Source: Devosia pacifica
GTDB lineage: Bacteria > Pseudomonadota > Alphaproteobacteria > Rhizobiales > Devosiaceae
NCBI RefSeq assembly: GCF_014652635.1
Contig: NZ_BMZE01000004.1
Coordinates: 124,001 to 188,000, forward strand
Reading direction: 5' to 3'
Length of the DNA stretch: 64,000 nucleotides
Made by a program: the position numbers and the translations under genes. A model generated the notes under the pieces. It had not been told where the DNA came from. It made no database searches and saw only the letters and a list, made by a program, of their open reading frames with translations. This document shows positions 21,164-29,970 of this stretch, one piece after another; the stretch's first letter is position 1, and the number at the start of each line of letters is the position of its first letter.

Positions 21164-22648
21164 TTATTCCATGCGTTCTGGCAAGTAGTCTGCACGCGCA
21201 AGGTTACCAAAACGCGTAAATTGCGCCTCGAACGAAAGCTGTACGGTTCCGGTCGGGCCGTGGCGCTGCTTGCCGATGATCACTTCGGCGCGGCCATGCA
21301 CCTTCTCCATCTCCCCTTGCCAGGCAAGATGTTCCGGCGTGCCCTCCTTCGGCTCCTTGTTCTTGAGGTAGTATTCCTCACGATAAACGAACAGCACCAC
21401 GTCGGCATCCTGCTCGATCGAGCCGGATTCACGCAAGTCGGCAAGCTGCGGATGCTTGTCGTCGCGCGCCTCAACCTGACGCGACAGCTGGCTGAGCGCG
21501 ATGATCGGCACTTCTAGTTCTTTGGCCAGTGCCTTCAGCGTCGTGGTGATTTCCGTCAGCTCCTGCACCCGGTTCTGGCTCGCGGACTTGCTCGAGCCAG
21601 AAAGCAGCTGCAGGTAATCGACGATCAACAGGTCGAGTCCCTTCTGCCGCTTCAGCCGCCGTGCACGCGCCGCCAGCTGCGCGACGGAAATGCCGCCGGT
21701 ATCATCAATGTAGAGCGGCACCTGGCTCATCAGGTTCGATGTATCGACCAGCTTGGCGAACTGGCTTTCGTGGATATTGCCGCGCCGGATATCGGCCGAT
21801 GAAATCTGCGCCTGCTCGGCCAGAATACGGGTCGCCAGCTGCTCCGAACTCATTTCGAGGCTGAAGAACCCGACAACGCCGCCGTCAATGGTCTTTGAGT
21901 GACCATCCGGCGTCACTTCGCTGCGGAAGGACTTGGCGATGTGAAAGGCGATATTGGTCGCGAGCGAAGTCTTGCCCATGGCCGGGCGTGCCGCAAGGAT
22001 GATCAGGTCGGAGCGCTGCAGACCGCCCATCAGCCGGTCGAGATCGACGAGACCCGTGGCAGTGCCCGAAAGCGAGCCATCCCGGCTATAGGCCTCGCCC
22101 GCCATCTGGATGGCATCCTTGAGGGCCAGGTTGAACGACTGAAAGCCTCCGTCATACCGGCCTTTTTCCGCCAGTTGGAACAGCGCGCCCTCGACCTCTT
22201 CAATCTGCTTTTCCGGCGGCTGGTCAATCTCGGCGTCGTAGGCCGAAGACACCATGTCCTCGCCAATCAGGATGAGGGAGCGGCGCAACGCCAGATCGTG
22301 AATGGCGCGGCCGTAGTCGACGGCATTCAGCACCGTCGTCGCTTCCGAGGCGAGGCGCGCCAGATACTGCTGCATCGTCAGATCGTTCAGCAGGTTTTCC
22401 GGCAGATGCGTCTTGATGGTGATCGGGTCTGCAGACTTGCCGGCCCGAACGAACTTGCCGATCACCTCATAAATTTCGCGGTGAATGGGCTCGTAGAAGT
22501 GCTCGCCCTGCAGGAAATCCGAGACGCGATAGAACGCCTCGTTGTTCACCAGAACAGCGCCGAGCAACGCCTGTTCGGCCTCAATATTGTGCGGCGCCAG
22601 GCGGAAGGACTTGTCCTCGGTGGGGTGCAACCTTTGAACCTCAGCCAT
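21164..22648 (-). CDS. dnaB: Replicative DNA helicase DnaB
   Basis: Hexameric 5'-3' helicase of the replication fork. ATG 22648 is chosen because AAGGAG lies six bases upstream; another ATG at 22654 abuts the Shine-Dalgarno sequence directly and is therefore unlikely. This gives 494 aa. The N-terminal domain (HNIEAEQALLGAVL) is followed by a linker and the RecA-like ATPase domain with Walker A ARPAMGKTS at about 220-228 and Walker B LLIVDYLQLL. No intein or truncation is seen. The rplI terminator lies upstream, so dnaB-alr-radA probably has its own promoter in 22649-22850. Confidence 0.96.
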   Translation of the reverse strand: MAEVQRLHPTEDKSFRLAPHNIEAEQALLGAVLVNNEAFYRVSDFLQGEHFYEPIHREIYEVIGKFVRAGKSADPITIKTHLPENLLNDLTMQQYLARLASEATTVLNAVDYGRAIHDLALRRSLILIGEDMVSSAYDAEIDQPPEKQIEEVEGALFQLAEKGRYDGGFQSFNLALKDAIQMAGEAYSRDGSLSGTATGLVDLDRLMGGLQRSDLIILAARPAMGKTSLATNIAFHIAKSFRSEVTPDGHSKTIDGGVVGFFSLEMSSEQLATRILAEQAQISSADIRRGNIHESQFAKLVDTSNLMSQVPLYIDDTGGISVAQLAARARRLKRQKGLDLLIVDYLQLLSGSSKSASQNRVQELTEITTTLKALAKELEVPIIALSQLSRQVEARDDKHPQLADLRESGSIEQDADVVLFVYREEYYLKNKEPKEGTPEHLAWQGEMEKVHGRAEVIIGKQRHGPTGTVQLSFEAQFTRFGNLARADYLPERME

Positions 22649-22850
22649 GACCATCTCCTTCGTCGCTCGTGCGGCAGTGCCCCCCTTATCCACATCCACA
22701 AAAAGAGAGTCGATGAGTCGCAGTCAGCACACGGCCTCTCGAGGCACACTGCGTTTGTCGCCTGTGAACAGCGTGAATAACGGGAGTTTGCTGGAGAGCC
22801 GGCCTTGGCGCAACTCAACAACGGGCGAGGTGGCCAAAGAGCTCAAAGAC

Positions 22851-22876
22851 AAAAGGGCCGGGCATACGCCCGACCC
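22851..22876 (-). terminator. Rho-independent terminator after rplI
   Basis: On the minus strand: GGGTCGGGC, loop GTAT, GCCCGGCCC, then TTTTGTCTTT. The 9-bp stem has one mismatch. It lies 28 bases past the rplI stop codon and separates rpsF-rpsR-rplI from dnaB. Confidence 0.8.
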
Positions 22877-22903
22877 CTTCAAGACTTCAGAAGGTGAAGA
22901 AAC

Positions 22904-23488
22904 TCAGGCTTCTTCGTCTTCGGAGAACGACTCGCGCTCCTCGGCGGCGGCGTCAGCCTGGCCGGCGGTGAAATCGCCCTCGGAGTCGTCGTCATAGGTG
23001 GTGACCGTCAGGTCCTCACCCTTCGCCTGGCGCTCGGCTTCGTCTTCCGAACGGGCAACGTTGACATTAATCGACACGGCGACTTCGGCGTGCAGGCGCA
23101 GCGGCACTTCGTGCAGGCCGACCGACTTGATCGGGTCCATCAGCTCGATCTGCGAACGCTGGATGGTGTAGCCGTCTTCTGCCAGGGCATCGACGATATC
23201 GCGAGCGGCGACCGAACCATAAAGCTGGCCGGTTTCACCAGCCTGGCGGATCATCACCACGGTGCGTCCATTCAGCCCTTCGGCAATACCGGCAGCAGCG
23301 TTGCGGCGCTCTTCATTGCGCTTTTCGATGACGGCGCGCTCGGCTTCGAACTTCACGCGGTTTGCCTCGGTCGCGCGCAGCGCCTTGCCCTGGGGCAGAA
23401 GGAAGTTGCGTGCATAACCGTCGCGAACGGTGATTTCGTCGCCGATCGTGCCGGAACGGCCAAGGCGCTCTAGAAGAATGACTTTCAT
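22904..23488 (-). CDS. rplI: 50S ribosomal protein bL9
   Basis: bL9 binds domain V of 23S rRNA with its N-terminal domain and projects a long helix to a C-terminal domain. The N-terminus [32 protein letters not shown] is the L9 signature. At 194 aa it is longer than the ~150-aa E. coli protein because of an acidic C-terminal extension ([20 protein letters not shown]), as in other alphaproteobacteria. Third gene of the rpsF operon. Confidence 0.97.
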   Translation of the reverse strand: MKVILLERLGRSGTIGDEITVRDGYARNFLLPQGKALRATEANRVKFEAERAVIEKRNEERRNAAAGIAEGLNGRTVVMIRQAGETGQLYGSVAARDIVDALAEDGYTIQRSQIELMDPIKSVGLHEVPLRLHAEVAVSINVNVARSEDEAERQAKGEDLTVTTYDDDSEGDFTAGQADAAAEERESFSEDEEA

Positions 23489-23572
23489 TTTGGGTCCTTT
23501 CAGTGCTGTCCCATCAGCAGATGGTTAGAAGACTGCGGCGTGCCGCAGCCCCCAACGGAGCCTTTGTCGTGC

Positions 23573-23827
23573 TTATTGCACGGCGTAGGGCATGAGGCCG
23601 ATGAAGCGGGCGCGCTTGATGGCGCGGGCCAGCTCGCGCTGCTTCTTGGCCGAAACGGCAGTGATGCGGCTCGGTACGATCTTGCCGCGCTCGGAAACGT
23701 AGCGAGACAGCAAGCGCACGTCCTTATAGTCGATCTTCGGCGCGTTCGGGCCGGAGAACGGGCAGGTCTTGCGCCGGCGCTGGAACGGGCGGCGGGTCTG
23801 AACTGTGGTCAGGTCCTTGATAGCCAT
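23573..23827 (-). CDS. rpsR: 30S ribosomal protein bS18
   Basis: bS18 forms a heterodimer with bS6 on the 30S platform. The 84-aa protein carries the family core [19 protein letters not shown] and [19 protein letters not shown]. It lies 18 bases after rpsF and 84 bases before rplI. In several other Rhizobiales a membrane-protein gene (DUF2232) occupies the rpsR-rplI gap; here there is no room for it. Confidence 0.97.
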   Translation of the reverse strand: MAIKDLTTVQTRRPFQRRRKTCPFSGPNAPKIDYKDVRLLSRYVSERGKIVPSRITAVSAKKQRELARAIKRARFIGLMPYAVQ

Positions 23828-23845
23828 GGAATCTGTCCTTTTCTC

Positions 23846-24211
23846 TTAGAACCGGCGCGGGCGACGATCGCCGCGGTCACCGCGCTCGTCGCGCTTCTGC
23901 ATCATTGCGGACGGGCCATCTTCCAGCTCGTCGACGCGTACGGTCATGAAGCGCAGAATGTCTTCATTGATGCGCATCTGGCGCTCCATCTCGGTCACCG
24001 CCGCGGCAGGCGCGTCGATGTTGAGAAGGGTGTAATGTGCCTTGCGGTTCTTGCGCATGCGGAAGGAGAGACCCTTGAGGCCCCAGTATTCCGACTTTTC
24101 GACCTTGCCACCATTGCTGGTGAGAATTTCCGTCAGCTGGTTGGTCAGGTCTTCGACCTGCTGCTGGCTGACATCCTGGCGTGCCAGGTAGATGTGCTCA
24201 TAAAGGGCCAT
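23846..24211 (-). CDS. rpsF: 30S ribosomal protein bS6
   Basis: First gene of the rpsF-rpsR-rplI operon. The start ATG 24211 gives [15 protein letters not shown], the family N-terminus, with AGG 7 bases upstream; the longer open frame is spurious. The 121-aa protein has the ferredoxin-like core ([21 protein letters not shown]) and an Arg/Asp-rich disordered tail ([16 protein letters not shown]). A 170-180 base leader separates it from its candidate promoter, leaving room for autoregulation by S6:S18. Confidence 0.96.
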   Translation of the reverse strand: MALYEHIYLARQDVSQQQVEDLTNQLTEILTSNGGKVEKSEYWGLKGLSFRMRKNRKAHYTLLNIDAPAAAVTEMERQMRINEDILRFMTVRVDELEDGPSAMMQKRDERGDRGDRRPRRF

Positions 24212-24244
24212 GAGACGCCTTTTCGTATCGGTTGACGATCCATT

Positions 24245-24278
24245 CCTTCGGCGCGGAGCCTCCTTGAAGCCGGAAAGG
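24245..24278 (-). promoter_or_regulatory. Possible S6:S18-type leader hairpin upstream of rpsF
   Basis: The leader RNA contains CCTT-(UC bulge)-CGGC, a 16-nt loop, then GCCGAAGG, an 8-bp stem with a two-base bulge, 34-67 bases before the rpsF start. Many bacteria carry an S6:S18-binding hairpin here that lets excess protein repress the operon. The position and the CCG-containing stem fit; I could not align it to the consensus. Confidence 0.35.
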
Positions 24279-24393
24279 CGTTCAAAGCAGTCTTCTAAAG
24301 AGCGGGAACACGGGAGGCCGGACGTGCTGCGAAAGCACCCTATCGGCAATAGCCGACCCTCCGTTCAGCCCCCGGCCGAACGAATGCAATGGG

Positions 24394-24422
24394 CGTATAC
24401 TGCCAATCAGGCACATGCGCAA
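24394..24422 (-). promoter_or_regulatory. Candidate sigma-70 promoter of rpsF operon
   Basis: On the minus strand: -35 TTGCGC, 17-base spacer, -10 TATACG. The predicted transcript starts near 24387 and has a leader of about 175 bases. It stands back to back with the fabD promoter candidate. Confidence 0.5.
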
Positions 24423-24438
24423 GCCTCGCCCGCGAAGC

Positions 24439-24467
24439 TTGACACTGAGGTGACAGGCGGGCAATCC
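24439..24467 (+). promoter_or_regulatory. Candidate promoter of fabD
   Basis: A perfect TTGACA -35 hexamer at 24439-24444, with a weak -10 (CAATCC) after 17 bases, 54 bases before the fabD ATG. Alphaproteobacterial -10 elements are often poor matches, so only the -35 is strong evidence. Confidence 0.4.
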
Positions 24468-24520
24468 CGGCATTGGAGCACCGGGCGCCGAGGAGCGGTG
24501 CAATAAACGGAGGACCGTTG

Positions 24521-25471
24521 ATGGCCAAGTACGCATTCACCTTCCCGGGGCAGGGCAGCCAGGCCGTCGGTATGGGCAAGGCGCTTGCAGAAGCGCATCC
24601 CGAAGCGCGCGCAGTGTTCGATGAAGTCGACGAGGCGCTTGGCGAAAAGCTCTCCGAGATCATGTTCGAGGGGCCTGAAGACACGCTGCGACTGACGGAA
24701 AATGCGCAGCCAGCGCTGATGGCATCGAGCCTCGCCGTCATGCGCGTTCTCGAGGCCCGGGGCATCCGCATCTCCGAACTCGCCTCATATGTCGCCGGCC
24801 ATTCGCTGGGCGAATACTCCGCCCTTTGCGCTGCAGGCAGCCTGTCGCTGTCCGATACGGCCCGCCTCTTGCGCACACGCGGTCAGGCCATGCAGAAGGC
24901 TGTCCCCGTGGGCCACGGTGCGATGGCGGCTTTGTTGGGGCTCGATCTCGATGCAGTGCGCGAAGTCGCGGCAGAAGCTGCAAACGGCGAAGTCTGCGCG
25001 GTGGCCAATGACAATGCGCCGGGGCAGGTGGTCGTCTCCGGTGGTGTCAACGCTGTTCAGCGCGCGATAGATCTCGCCCGGGAGCGCGGCGCCAAGCGGG
25101 CACTGCTGTTGCCGGTCAGTGCACCCTTTCATTGCTCGTTGATGCAGCCGGCAGCCGAAGCAATGGCTGAAGCGCTCGGCGATGTCGAACTGCGCGACCC
25201 GGTTGTGCCGCTCGTTGCCAATGTGGTCGCTTCCCCCATCAGCGATGCCTCTGAAATCCGCACCCGTCTTATCGAACAGGTCACGGGCGTCGTGCGCTGG
25301 ACAGAAAGCGTGCGATGGATGGCCTCCGACGGCAAGGTTGATACCTTCGTGGAACTGGGCACCGGCAAGGTCCTCACCGGCCTCGCCAAACGTATCGATT
25401 CCGACGTGACAGCCATATCGGTGTCCAGCAGCGATGATATTGCATCGCTGGTCGAGCAGCTGGGTAGCTGA
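24521..25471 (+). CDS. fabD: Malonyl CoA-acyl carrier protein transacylase
   Basis: Transfers malonyl groups from CoA to ACP for fatty acid elongation. The start ATG 24521 follows GGAGG by 7 bases. The N-terminal FPGQGSQ motif forms the oxyanion region, the nucleophile is S95 in GHSLGEYS, and the catalytic histidine is in APFHCSLM. Full length at 316 aa. First gene of the fabD-fabG-acpP-fabF set. Confidence 0.97.
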   Translation: MAKYAFTFPGQGSQAVGMGKALAEAHPEARAVFDEVDEALGEKLSEIMFEGPEDTLRLTENAQPALMASSLAVMRVLEARGIRISELASYVAGHSLGEYSALCAAGSLSLSDTARLLRTRGQAMQKAVPVGHGAMAALLGLDLDAVREVAAEAANGEVCAVANDNAPGQVVVSGGVNAVQRAIDLARERGAKRALLLPVSAPFHCSLMQPAAEAMAEALGDVELRDPVVPLVANVVASPISDASEIRTRLIEQVTGVVRWTESVRWMASDGKVDTFVELGTGKVLTGLAKRIDSDVTAISVSSSDDIASLVEQLGS

Positions 25472-25518
25472 CCTCAGCTCATAGAATATAGCACTGCATC
25501 CTCAACAGGAGCGATTAG

Positions 25519-26256
25519 ATGTTTGACTTGTCTGGAAAGAAAGCCCTGGTCACCGGGGCGAGCGGCGGCATCGGTCGCGAGATCGCCAAGGCGCTGGCTG
25601 CGGCAGGCGCCACTGTGGCGCTGAGCGGCACACGGGTGGGTGCGCTCGAGGACACTGCTTCGGCTATCGGCAAGGAATGTCCGATTCTTCCGTGCAACCT
25701 GTCCAATCTTGATGAGGTCGATCGTCTGGTTCCGGCCGCAGAAGACGCCCTCGGCGGGCTCGACATTCTCGTCAACAATGCCGGCATGACGCGCGATAAT
25801 CTGTTCATGCGTATGAAGAACGAAGAATGGGATGAGGTGCTCGCGGTCAACCTCACTGCCGCATTCCACCTTTCACGCGCGTGCCTGCGCGGCATGATGA
25901 AGCGCCGTTTCGGCCGCATAATTGGCATATCTTCCGTTGTTGGCGTAATGGGCAACCCCGGGCAGGGCAATTACGCGGCCTCGAAAGCCGGCCTGATCGG
26001 CATGTCGAAGGCGCTGGCGCACGAAGTCGCCTCGCGCAACATCACCGTCAACACCGTAGCACCGGGCTTCATCGGCTCGGCGATGACGGATGAACTCAAC
26101 GAGAAGCAGCGCCAGGACATCATGTCGACCATTCCAGCGGGTCGACTCGGTACGGCTGAAGAAGTGGCAGGATGCGTGGTGTTTCTCGCAAGTGACGCCG
26201 CGGGATACGTCACCGGCCACACGCTCAACGTCAATGGCGGCATGGCGATGATCTAG
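25519..26256 (+). CDS. fabG: 3-oxoacyl-[acyl-carrier-protein] reductase
   Basis: NADPH-dependent reductase of the SDR family that reduces beta-ketoacyl-ACP. It shows VTGASGGIGREIAKAL for cofactor binding, the NNAG motif, catalytic Ser in GISSVVGVMG and YAASK in NYAASKAGLIG. The 245-aa length and the end GHTLNVNGGMAMI are typical of FabG. Its position between fabD and acpP makes the fatty-acid role secure. Confidence 0.97.
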   Translation: MFDLSGKKALVTGASGGIGREIAKALAAAGATVALSGTRVGALEDTASAIGKECPILPCNLSNLDEVDRLVPAAEDALGGLDILVNNAGMTRDNLFMRMKNEEWDEVLAVNLTAAFHLSRACLRGMMKRRFGRIIGISSVVGVMGNPGQGNYAASKAGLIGMSKALAHEVASRNITVNTVAPGFIGSAMTDELNEKQRQDIMSTIPAGRLGTAEEVAGCVVFLASDAAGYVTGHTLNVNGGMAMI

Positions 26257-26396
26257 GTCATTGTCCGATGAGAACGATGGAATAGCCGTATGAAGTATGA
26301 TAATGCGCGCCGCGTTGCGGATTGGCGGTTGCCTTGCGGACGCCCTGAAGCGCATTTACAGTCGAAAAATTCCGGCTGTGAAGCTTATGAGTGCGC

Positions 26397-26425
26397 TTGC
26401 ACGTTTAACTGAGCGCCAATAGAAG
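26397..26425 (+). promoter_or_regulatory. Candidate promoter of acpP
   Basis: TTGCAC, 17-base spacer, TAGAAG, within the 207-base fabG-acpP gap and about 40 bases before the acpP start. acpP is usually expressed more strongly than its neighbours, which fits a separate promoter. The match is moderate. Confidence 0.3.
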
Positions 26426-26463
26426 CGTACAAAACCTCGATTTCAGAATAAGGAAGTCAACAC

Positions 26464-26700
26464 ATGAGCGATATCGCTGATCGGGTCCGCAAAATCGTTG
26501 TGGAACACCTCAATGTAGATGCGGAGAAGGTCACCGAGAAGGCCAGCTTCATCGATGACCTCGGCGCGGATTCGCTCGATCAGGTCGAACTGGTCATGGC
26601 GTTTGAAGAGGAATTCTCGGTCGAGATTCCAGATGATGCCGCTGAGCAGATCCAGACCTTCGGCGATGCAGTGACCTTCCTTCAGAAGGCTGTCGGCTGA
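26464..26700 (+). CDS. acpP: Acyl carrier protein
   Basis: A 78-aa acidic four-helix protein that carries acyl chains on a 4'-phosphopantetheine arm. The attachment serine is S37 in [13 protein letters not shown] good Shine-Dalgarno (AAGGAAG) lies 8 bases before the ATG. The sequence is close to the alphaproteobacterial housekeeping ACP; the specialised AcpXL and nodulation ACPs are longer. Confidence 0.98.
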   Translation: MSDIADRVRKIVVEHLNVDAEKVTEKASFIDDLGADSLDQVELVMAFEEEFSVEIPDDAAEQIQTFGDAVTFLQKAVG

Positions 26701-26725
26701 CCTTTCAATCAACCGGGTTGTACAA

Positions 26726-27994
26726 ATGGAAATGCGCCGAGTCGTCATAACCGGGATGGGAATTGTCTCACCCCTGGGTTGCGGTATCGAAGCCACGTGG
26801 TCGAACCTTCTGGCCGGAAAGAGTGGCGCAAAACGCATCGACGATTTCCAGGTGGATGACATTGCCTGCCAGATCGCCCATCGCCTGCCTTTAGGCGACT
26901 ACGCAGATGGCAAGTACAACCCGGATGAATGGATGGACGTGAAGGAGCAACGTAAGGTTGATCCGTTCATCGTCTATGCCATGGCCGCCTCGCAGCAGGC
27001 GATCGAAGACGCGGGCGTCGTACCCAAGACCGAGGAAGAAAAGGAACGCACTGGCGTCCTGATCGGCTCGGGTATTGGCGGGGTGGGCGGTATCTACGAT
27101 GCGTCCGTCACGTTGCATGAAAAGGGGCCACGACGCATCAGCCCCTTCTTTATCCCCGGACGCCTGATCAATCTTGCTTCCGGCCAGGTTTCCATCCGAT
27201 TCGGGCTCAAGGGCCCCAACCATTCCGTCGTCACCGCGTGTTCGACAGGTGCGCATGCCATCGGCGATGCCGCGCGTCTTATCGCCCTTGGTGACGCAGA
27301 CGTCATGGTCGCTGGTGGCGCCGAAAGCTGCGTCAACCGTCTTTCGCTCGCAGGCTTTGCCGCTGCACGGGCGCTATCCACAGGTTTTAACGACGCTCCC
27401 GAAAAAGCATCTCGCCCTTACGACAAGGATCGCGACGGCTTTGTCATGGGCGAGGGCGCCGGCATTGTCGTGCTCGAGGATTATGAGCGTGCCAAGGCCC
27501 GTGGCGCCAAGATCTATGGCGAAATCATCGGCTACGGTCTTTCGGGCGACGCCTACCACATCACGGCACCAGCTCCGGACGGTGATGGCGGCTACCGGGC
27601 GATGAGCGCCGCGATCAAGCGTGCGGGTATCAGCCCCGGCGACATCGATTACATCAACGCGCACGGCACCTCGACGCCGCTTGGTGACGAGATCGAGCTG
27701 GGCGCGGTGACCCGTGTCCTCGGCGATGCCGCCTCAAGTGTCTCGATGAGTTCGACCAAATCGGCAATCGGCCATCTGCTCGGCGCCGCCGGTGCAGTCG
27801 AGGCGATCTTCTGCGCGCTGGCAATGCGTGACAGCAAGCTGCCAGCGACACTCAATCTCGACAACCCATCCGTCGAGACCGAGATCGATCTGGTTCCCAA
27901 TACGCCCAAGGACAAAGAGGTCAACGTCGCGTTGTCCAACTCCTTCGGCTTTGGCGGAACCAATGCTACGCTGGTGATGCGCAAGGTCGCCTGA
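26726..27994 (+). CDS. fabF: 3-oxoacyl-[acyl-carrier-protein] synthase II
   Basis: Condensing enzyme that elongates acyl-ACP with malonyl-ACP. Thiolase fold with catalytic C172 in VVTACSTGAHAIG, first histidine in NAHGTSTPLGD and second in KSAIGHLLGAAG: the KasII C-H-H triad. 422 aa. ATG at 26726 or two codons later at 26732. It lies 25 bases after acpP and was probably co-transcribed with it. Confidence 0.97.
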   Translation: MEMRRVVITGMGIVSPLGCGIEATWSNLLAGKSGAKRIDDFQVDDIACQIAHRLPLGDYADGKYNPDEWMDVKEQRKVDPFIVYAMAASQQAIEDAGVVPKTEEEKERTGVLIGSGIGGVGGIYDASVTLHEKGPRRISPFFIPGRLINLASGQVSIRFGLKGPNHSVVTACSTGAHAIGDAARLIALGDADVMVAGGAESCVNRLSLAGFAAARALSTGFNDAPEKASRPYDKDRDGFVMGEGAGIVVLEDYERAKARGAKIYGEIIGYGLSGDAYHITAPAPDGDGGYRAMSAAIKRAGISPGDIDYINAHGTSTPLGDEIELGAVTRVLGDAASSVSMSSTKSAIGHLLGAAGAVEAIFCALAMRDSKLPATLNLDNPSVETEIDLVPNTPKDKEVNVALSNSFGFGGTNATLVMRKVA

Positions 27995-28087
27995 CCGTCC
28001 CAATGCCGCACCATCGCACATGCACATAGACCAGGCTGACGCCGCAAGCAGCGCCGATGGCGCGTCTAGAGGAGGGTAGAACACGCG

Positions 28088-29218
28088 ATGGCCAACCGTA
28101 AGACACGCCGCACCCGTCCGCGTCGGCGCAATGGTTTTGTGGAACTGGTCAATGGTGTTCTCTCACTCATTGTCTTTGCAATGCTGCTGGTCGGCGGCGT
28201 GTTGTTTTATGGGGCGTGGCAGTTCTACGGCGAAGGCCCGACAGCCGAGGAAACAACGTTTCGCGTTGAAGCCGGCAACAACCTCTCGACTGTCGCGACG
28301 CGTCTTGAAGAGCAGGGGCTGATCGCCAATCAGTACATTTTCCAGCTCGGCGGCCGGGCACTCGATCACCAGACCAACATCAAGGCTGGCGATTTCCGCA
28401 TTCCTCCCGGCTCCAGCATGTCGGAAATCCTGCGTGAGCTGACACAGGGCGACCCGATACGCTACGCCGTCACCATCCCCGAGGGCTGGACGTCCTGGGA
28501 GGTCGTTCAGCGGCTCAACCGCGAAGACAACCTCACAGGTGAAATCGATGCGTTGCCTGCTGAAGGATCGATTCTCCCCGGCAGCTACGATTATACGCCT
28601 CAAGACGCGCGCCAGTCCGTGCTCGACAGGATGCAGCAGGCGATGGACGAGGCCGTCGAGGAAATCTGGGCCGGGCGAGAAGACAACCTTCCGCTCGAAA
28701 CGCCAGAAGAACTCGTGACCCTCGCCTCGATCGTCGAAAAGGAAACGGGTGTGCCTGAAGAGCGGCCACAGGTCGCCGCCGTCTTCGTCAATCGCCTCAA
28801 GGTGCCGATGCGCCTGCAGTCAGACCCGACGATCATCTATGGCATCACGCGCGGCCAGTCGACGCTGGGACGCGGCTTGCGACGCTCCGAGATCGAACAG
28901 GAAACGCCCTACAACACCTATCAGGTGGATGGACTACCGCCGACGCCGATCGCCAATCCAGGGATCGAGTCCCTTCGCGCGGTCGCGCATCCGGACGAAC
29001 ACGCTTATCTCTACTTCGTGGCGGCGGGCCCCGTGCCGTCCGACGGGCACGTGTTCGCGGAGACTTATGCCGAGCATCGCGAGAATGTCGCGCGCTGGCG
29101 CGAGATCGAGCAGGAGGCCGCTGCACAGGCAGAGCAAGAGGCTCAGGCCGCCAAGGACGCCATAGAGGCGGCAGAGGCGGAAACAGAGGACGAAGAGGCT
29201 GCCCCCGTCACCGAGTAA
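28088..29218 (+). CDS. mltG: Endolytic murein transglycosylase MltG
   Basis: Inner-membrane lytic transglycosylase that cleaves nascent glycan strands and sets their length. It has a basic N-terminus, one transmembrane helix at about 20-45, a LysM-like region, and the YceG catalytic domain. The catalytic glutamate is E217 in ASIVEKETGVPEER; SDPTIIYG and TYQVDGLPPTPI follow. Strong GGAGG 10 bases upstream. The last ~40 residues are an Ala/Glu-rich low-complexity tail beyond the usual family end. Follows fabF, as in many Rhizobiales. Confidence 0.94.
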   Translation: MANRKTRRTRPRRRNGFVELVNGVLSLIVFAMLLVGGVLFYGAWQFYGEGPTAEETTFRVEAGNNLSTVATRLEEQGLIANQYIFQLGGRALDHQTNIKAGDFRIPPGSSMSEILRELTQGDPIRYAVTIPEGWTSWEVVQRLNREDNLTGEIDALPAEGSILPGSYDYTPQDARQSVLDRMQQAMDEAVEEIWAGREDNLPLETPEELVTLASIVEKETGVPEERPQVAAVFVNRLKVPMRLQSDPTIIYGITRGQSTLGRGLRRSEIEQETPYNTYQVDGLPPTPIANPGIESLRAVAHPDEHAYLYFVAAGPVPSDGHVFAETYAEHRENVARWREIEQEAAAQAEQEAQAAKDAIEAAEAETEDEEAAPVTE

Positions 29219-29331
29219 CGCGCCCTTTCGGTCGCACCACTGCAGGCGGTGGATAGCGGCTCAGCGCTCTTGACCTCGGCAGGGCCATAACGCAACTAGC
29301 CTGCATCACGGATAAACAGGCGGGGCGTCCC

Positions 29332-29970
29332 ATGGAGTTTCAACGTCGCGGTGTGATGCTGGTCATCGCCTCGCCCTCGGGCGCCGGCAAATCCTCGATC
29401 TCGCGGGCCCTGTTCGGCCAGGACCCCAACATCAAGCTTTCGGTCTCTGTGACCACGCGCGCTCGCCGCACCGATGAGGTTGAGGGCAAGCACTACTTCT
29501 TCATCGATGTGCCGACCTTCGAGCGCATGCGCGCCGATGGTGAACTGCTGGAATCGGCCGAGGTGCATGGCAATTTCTACGGCACGCCCCGCGCCCGCGT
29601 TGAGGAGCAGCTGGCCTCAGGCAACGATATCCTTTTCGATATCGATTATCAGGGTACGCTGCAGCTCTATGAGAACTCGCGCCCCGACATGGTGACGGTT
29701 TTCATCCTGCCGCCCTCGATAAAGGAACTGCGTGCCCGCCTCGAACGGCGCGCGCAGGACAGCGTCGGCACTATCGAGAAGCGCCTGACCAATGCCCGCA
29801 AGGAGATGGCGCACTACAACGAGTATGATTTCGTCATCGTCAACGAGGATCTGGAGGTCTCGACGCAGCGCGTGCGCTCGATCCTTGCGGCGGCCCGCCT
29901 CGAACGCGAGCGCCAGACCAACCTCGATAGCTTCGTGAAGGGCTTGCAGAACCAGATCGGCTCGATCTGA
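29332..29970 (+). CDS. gmk: Guanylate kinase
   Basis: Phosphorylates GMP to GDP with ATP. P-loop ASPSGAGKSS, the GMP-binding segment SVSVTTRARRTDEVEGKHYFF, and the YGTPRARVEE region are all present. 212 aa, full length. It follows mltG by 113 bases with no yicC-type gene in between. Its stop TGA directly abuts the stop of the convergent rsmA. Confidence 0.96.
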   Translation: MEFQRRGVMLVIASPSGAGKSSISRALFGQDPNIKLSVSVTTRARRTDEVEGKHYFFIDVPTFERMRADGELLESAEVHGNFYGTPRARVEEQLASGNDILFDIDYQGTLQLYENSRPDMVTVFILPPSIKELRARLERRAQDSVGTIEKRLTNARKEMAHYNEYDFVIVNEDLEVSTQRVRSILAAARLERERQTNLDSFVKGLQNQIGSI

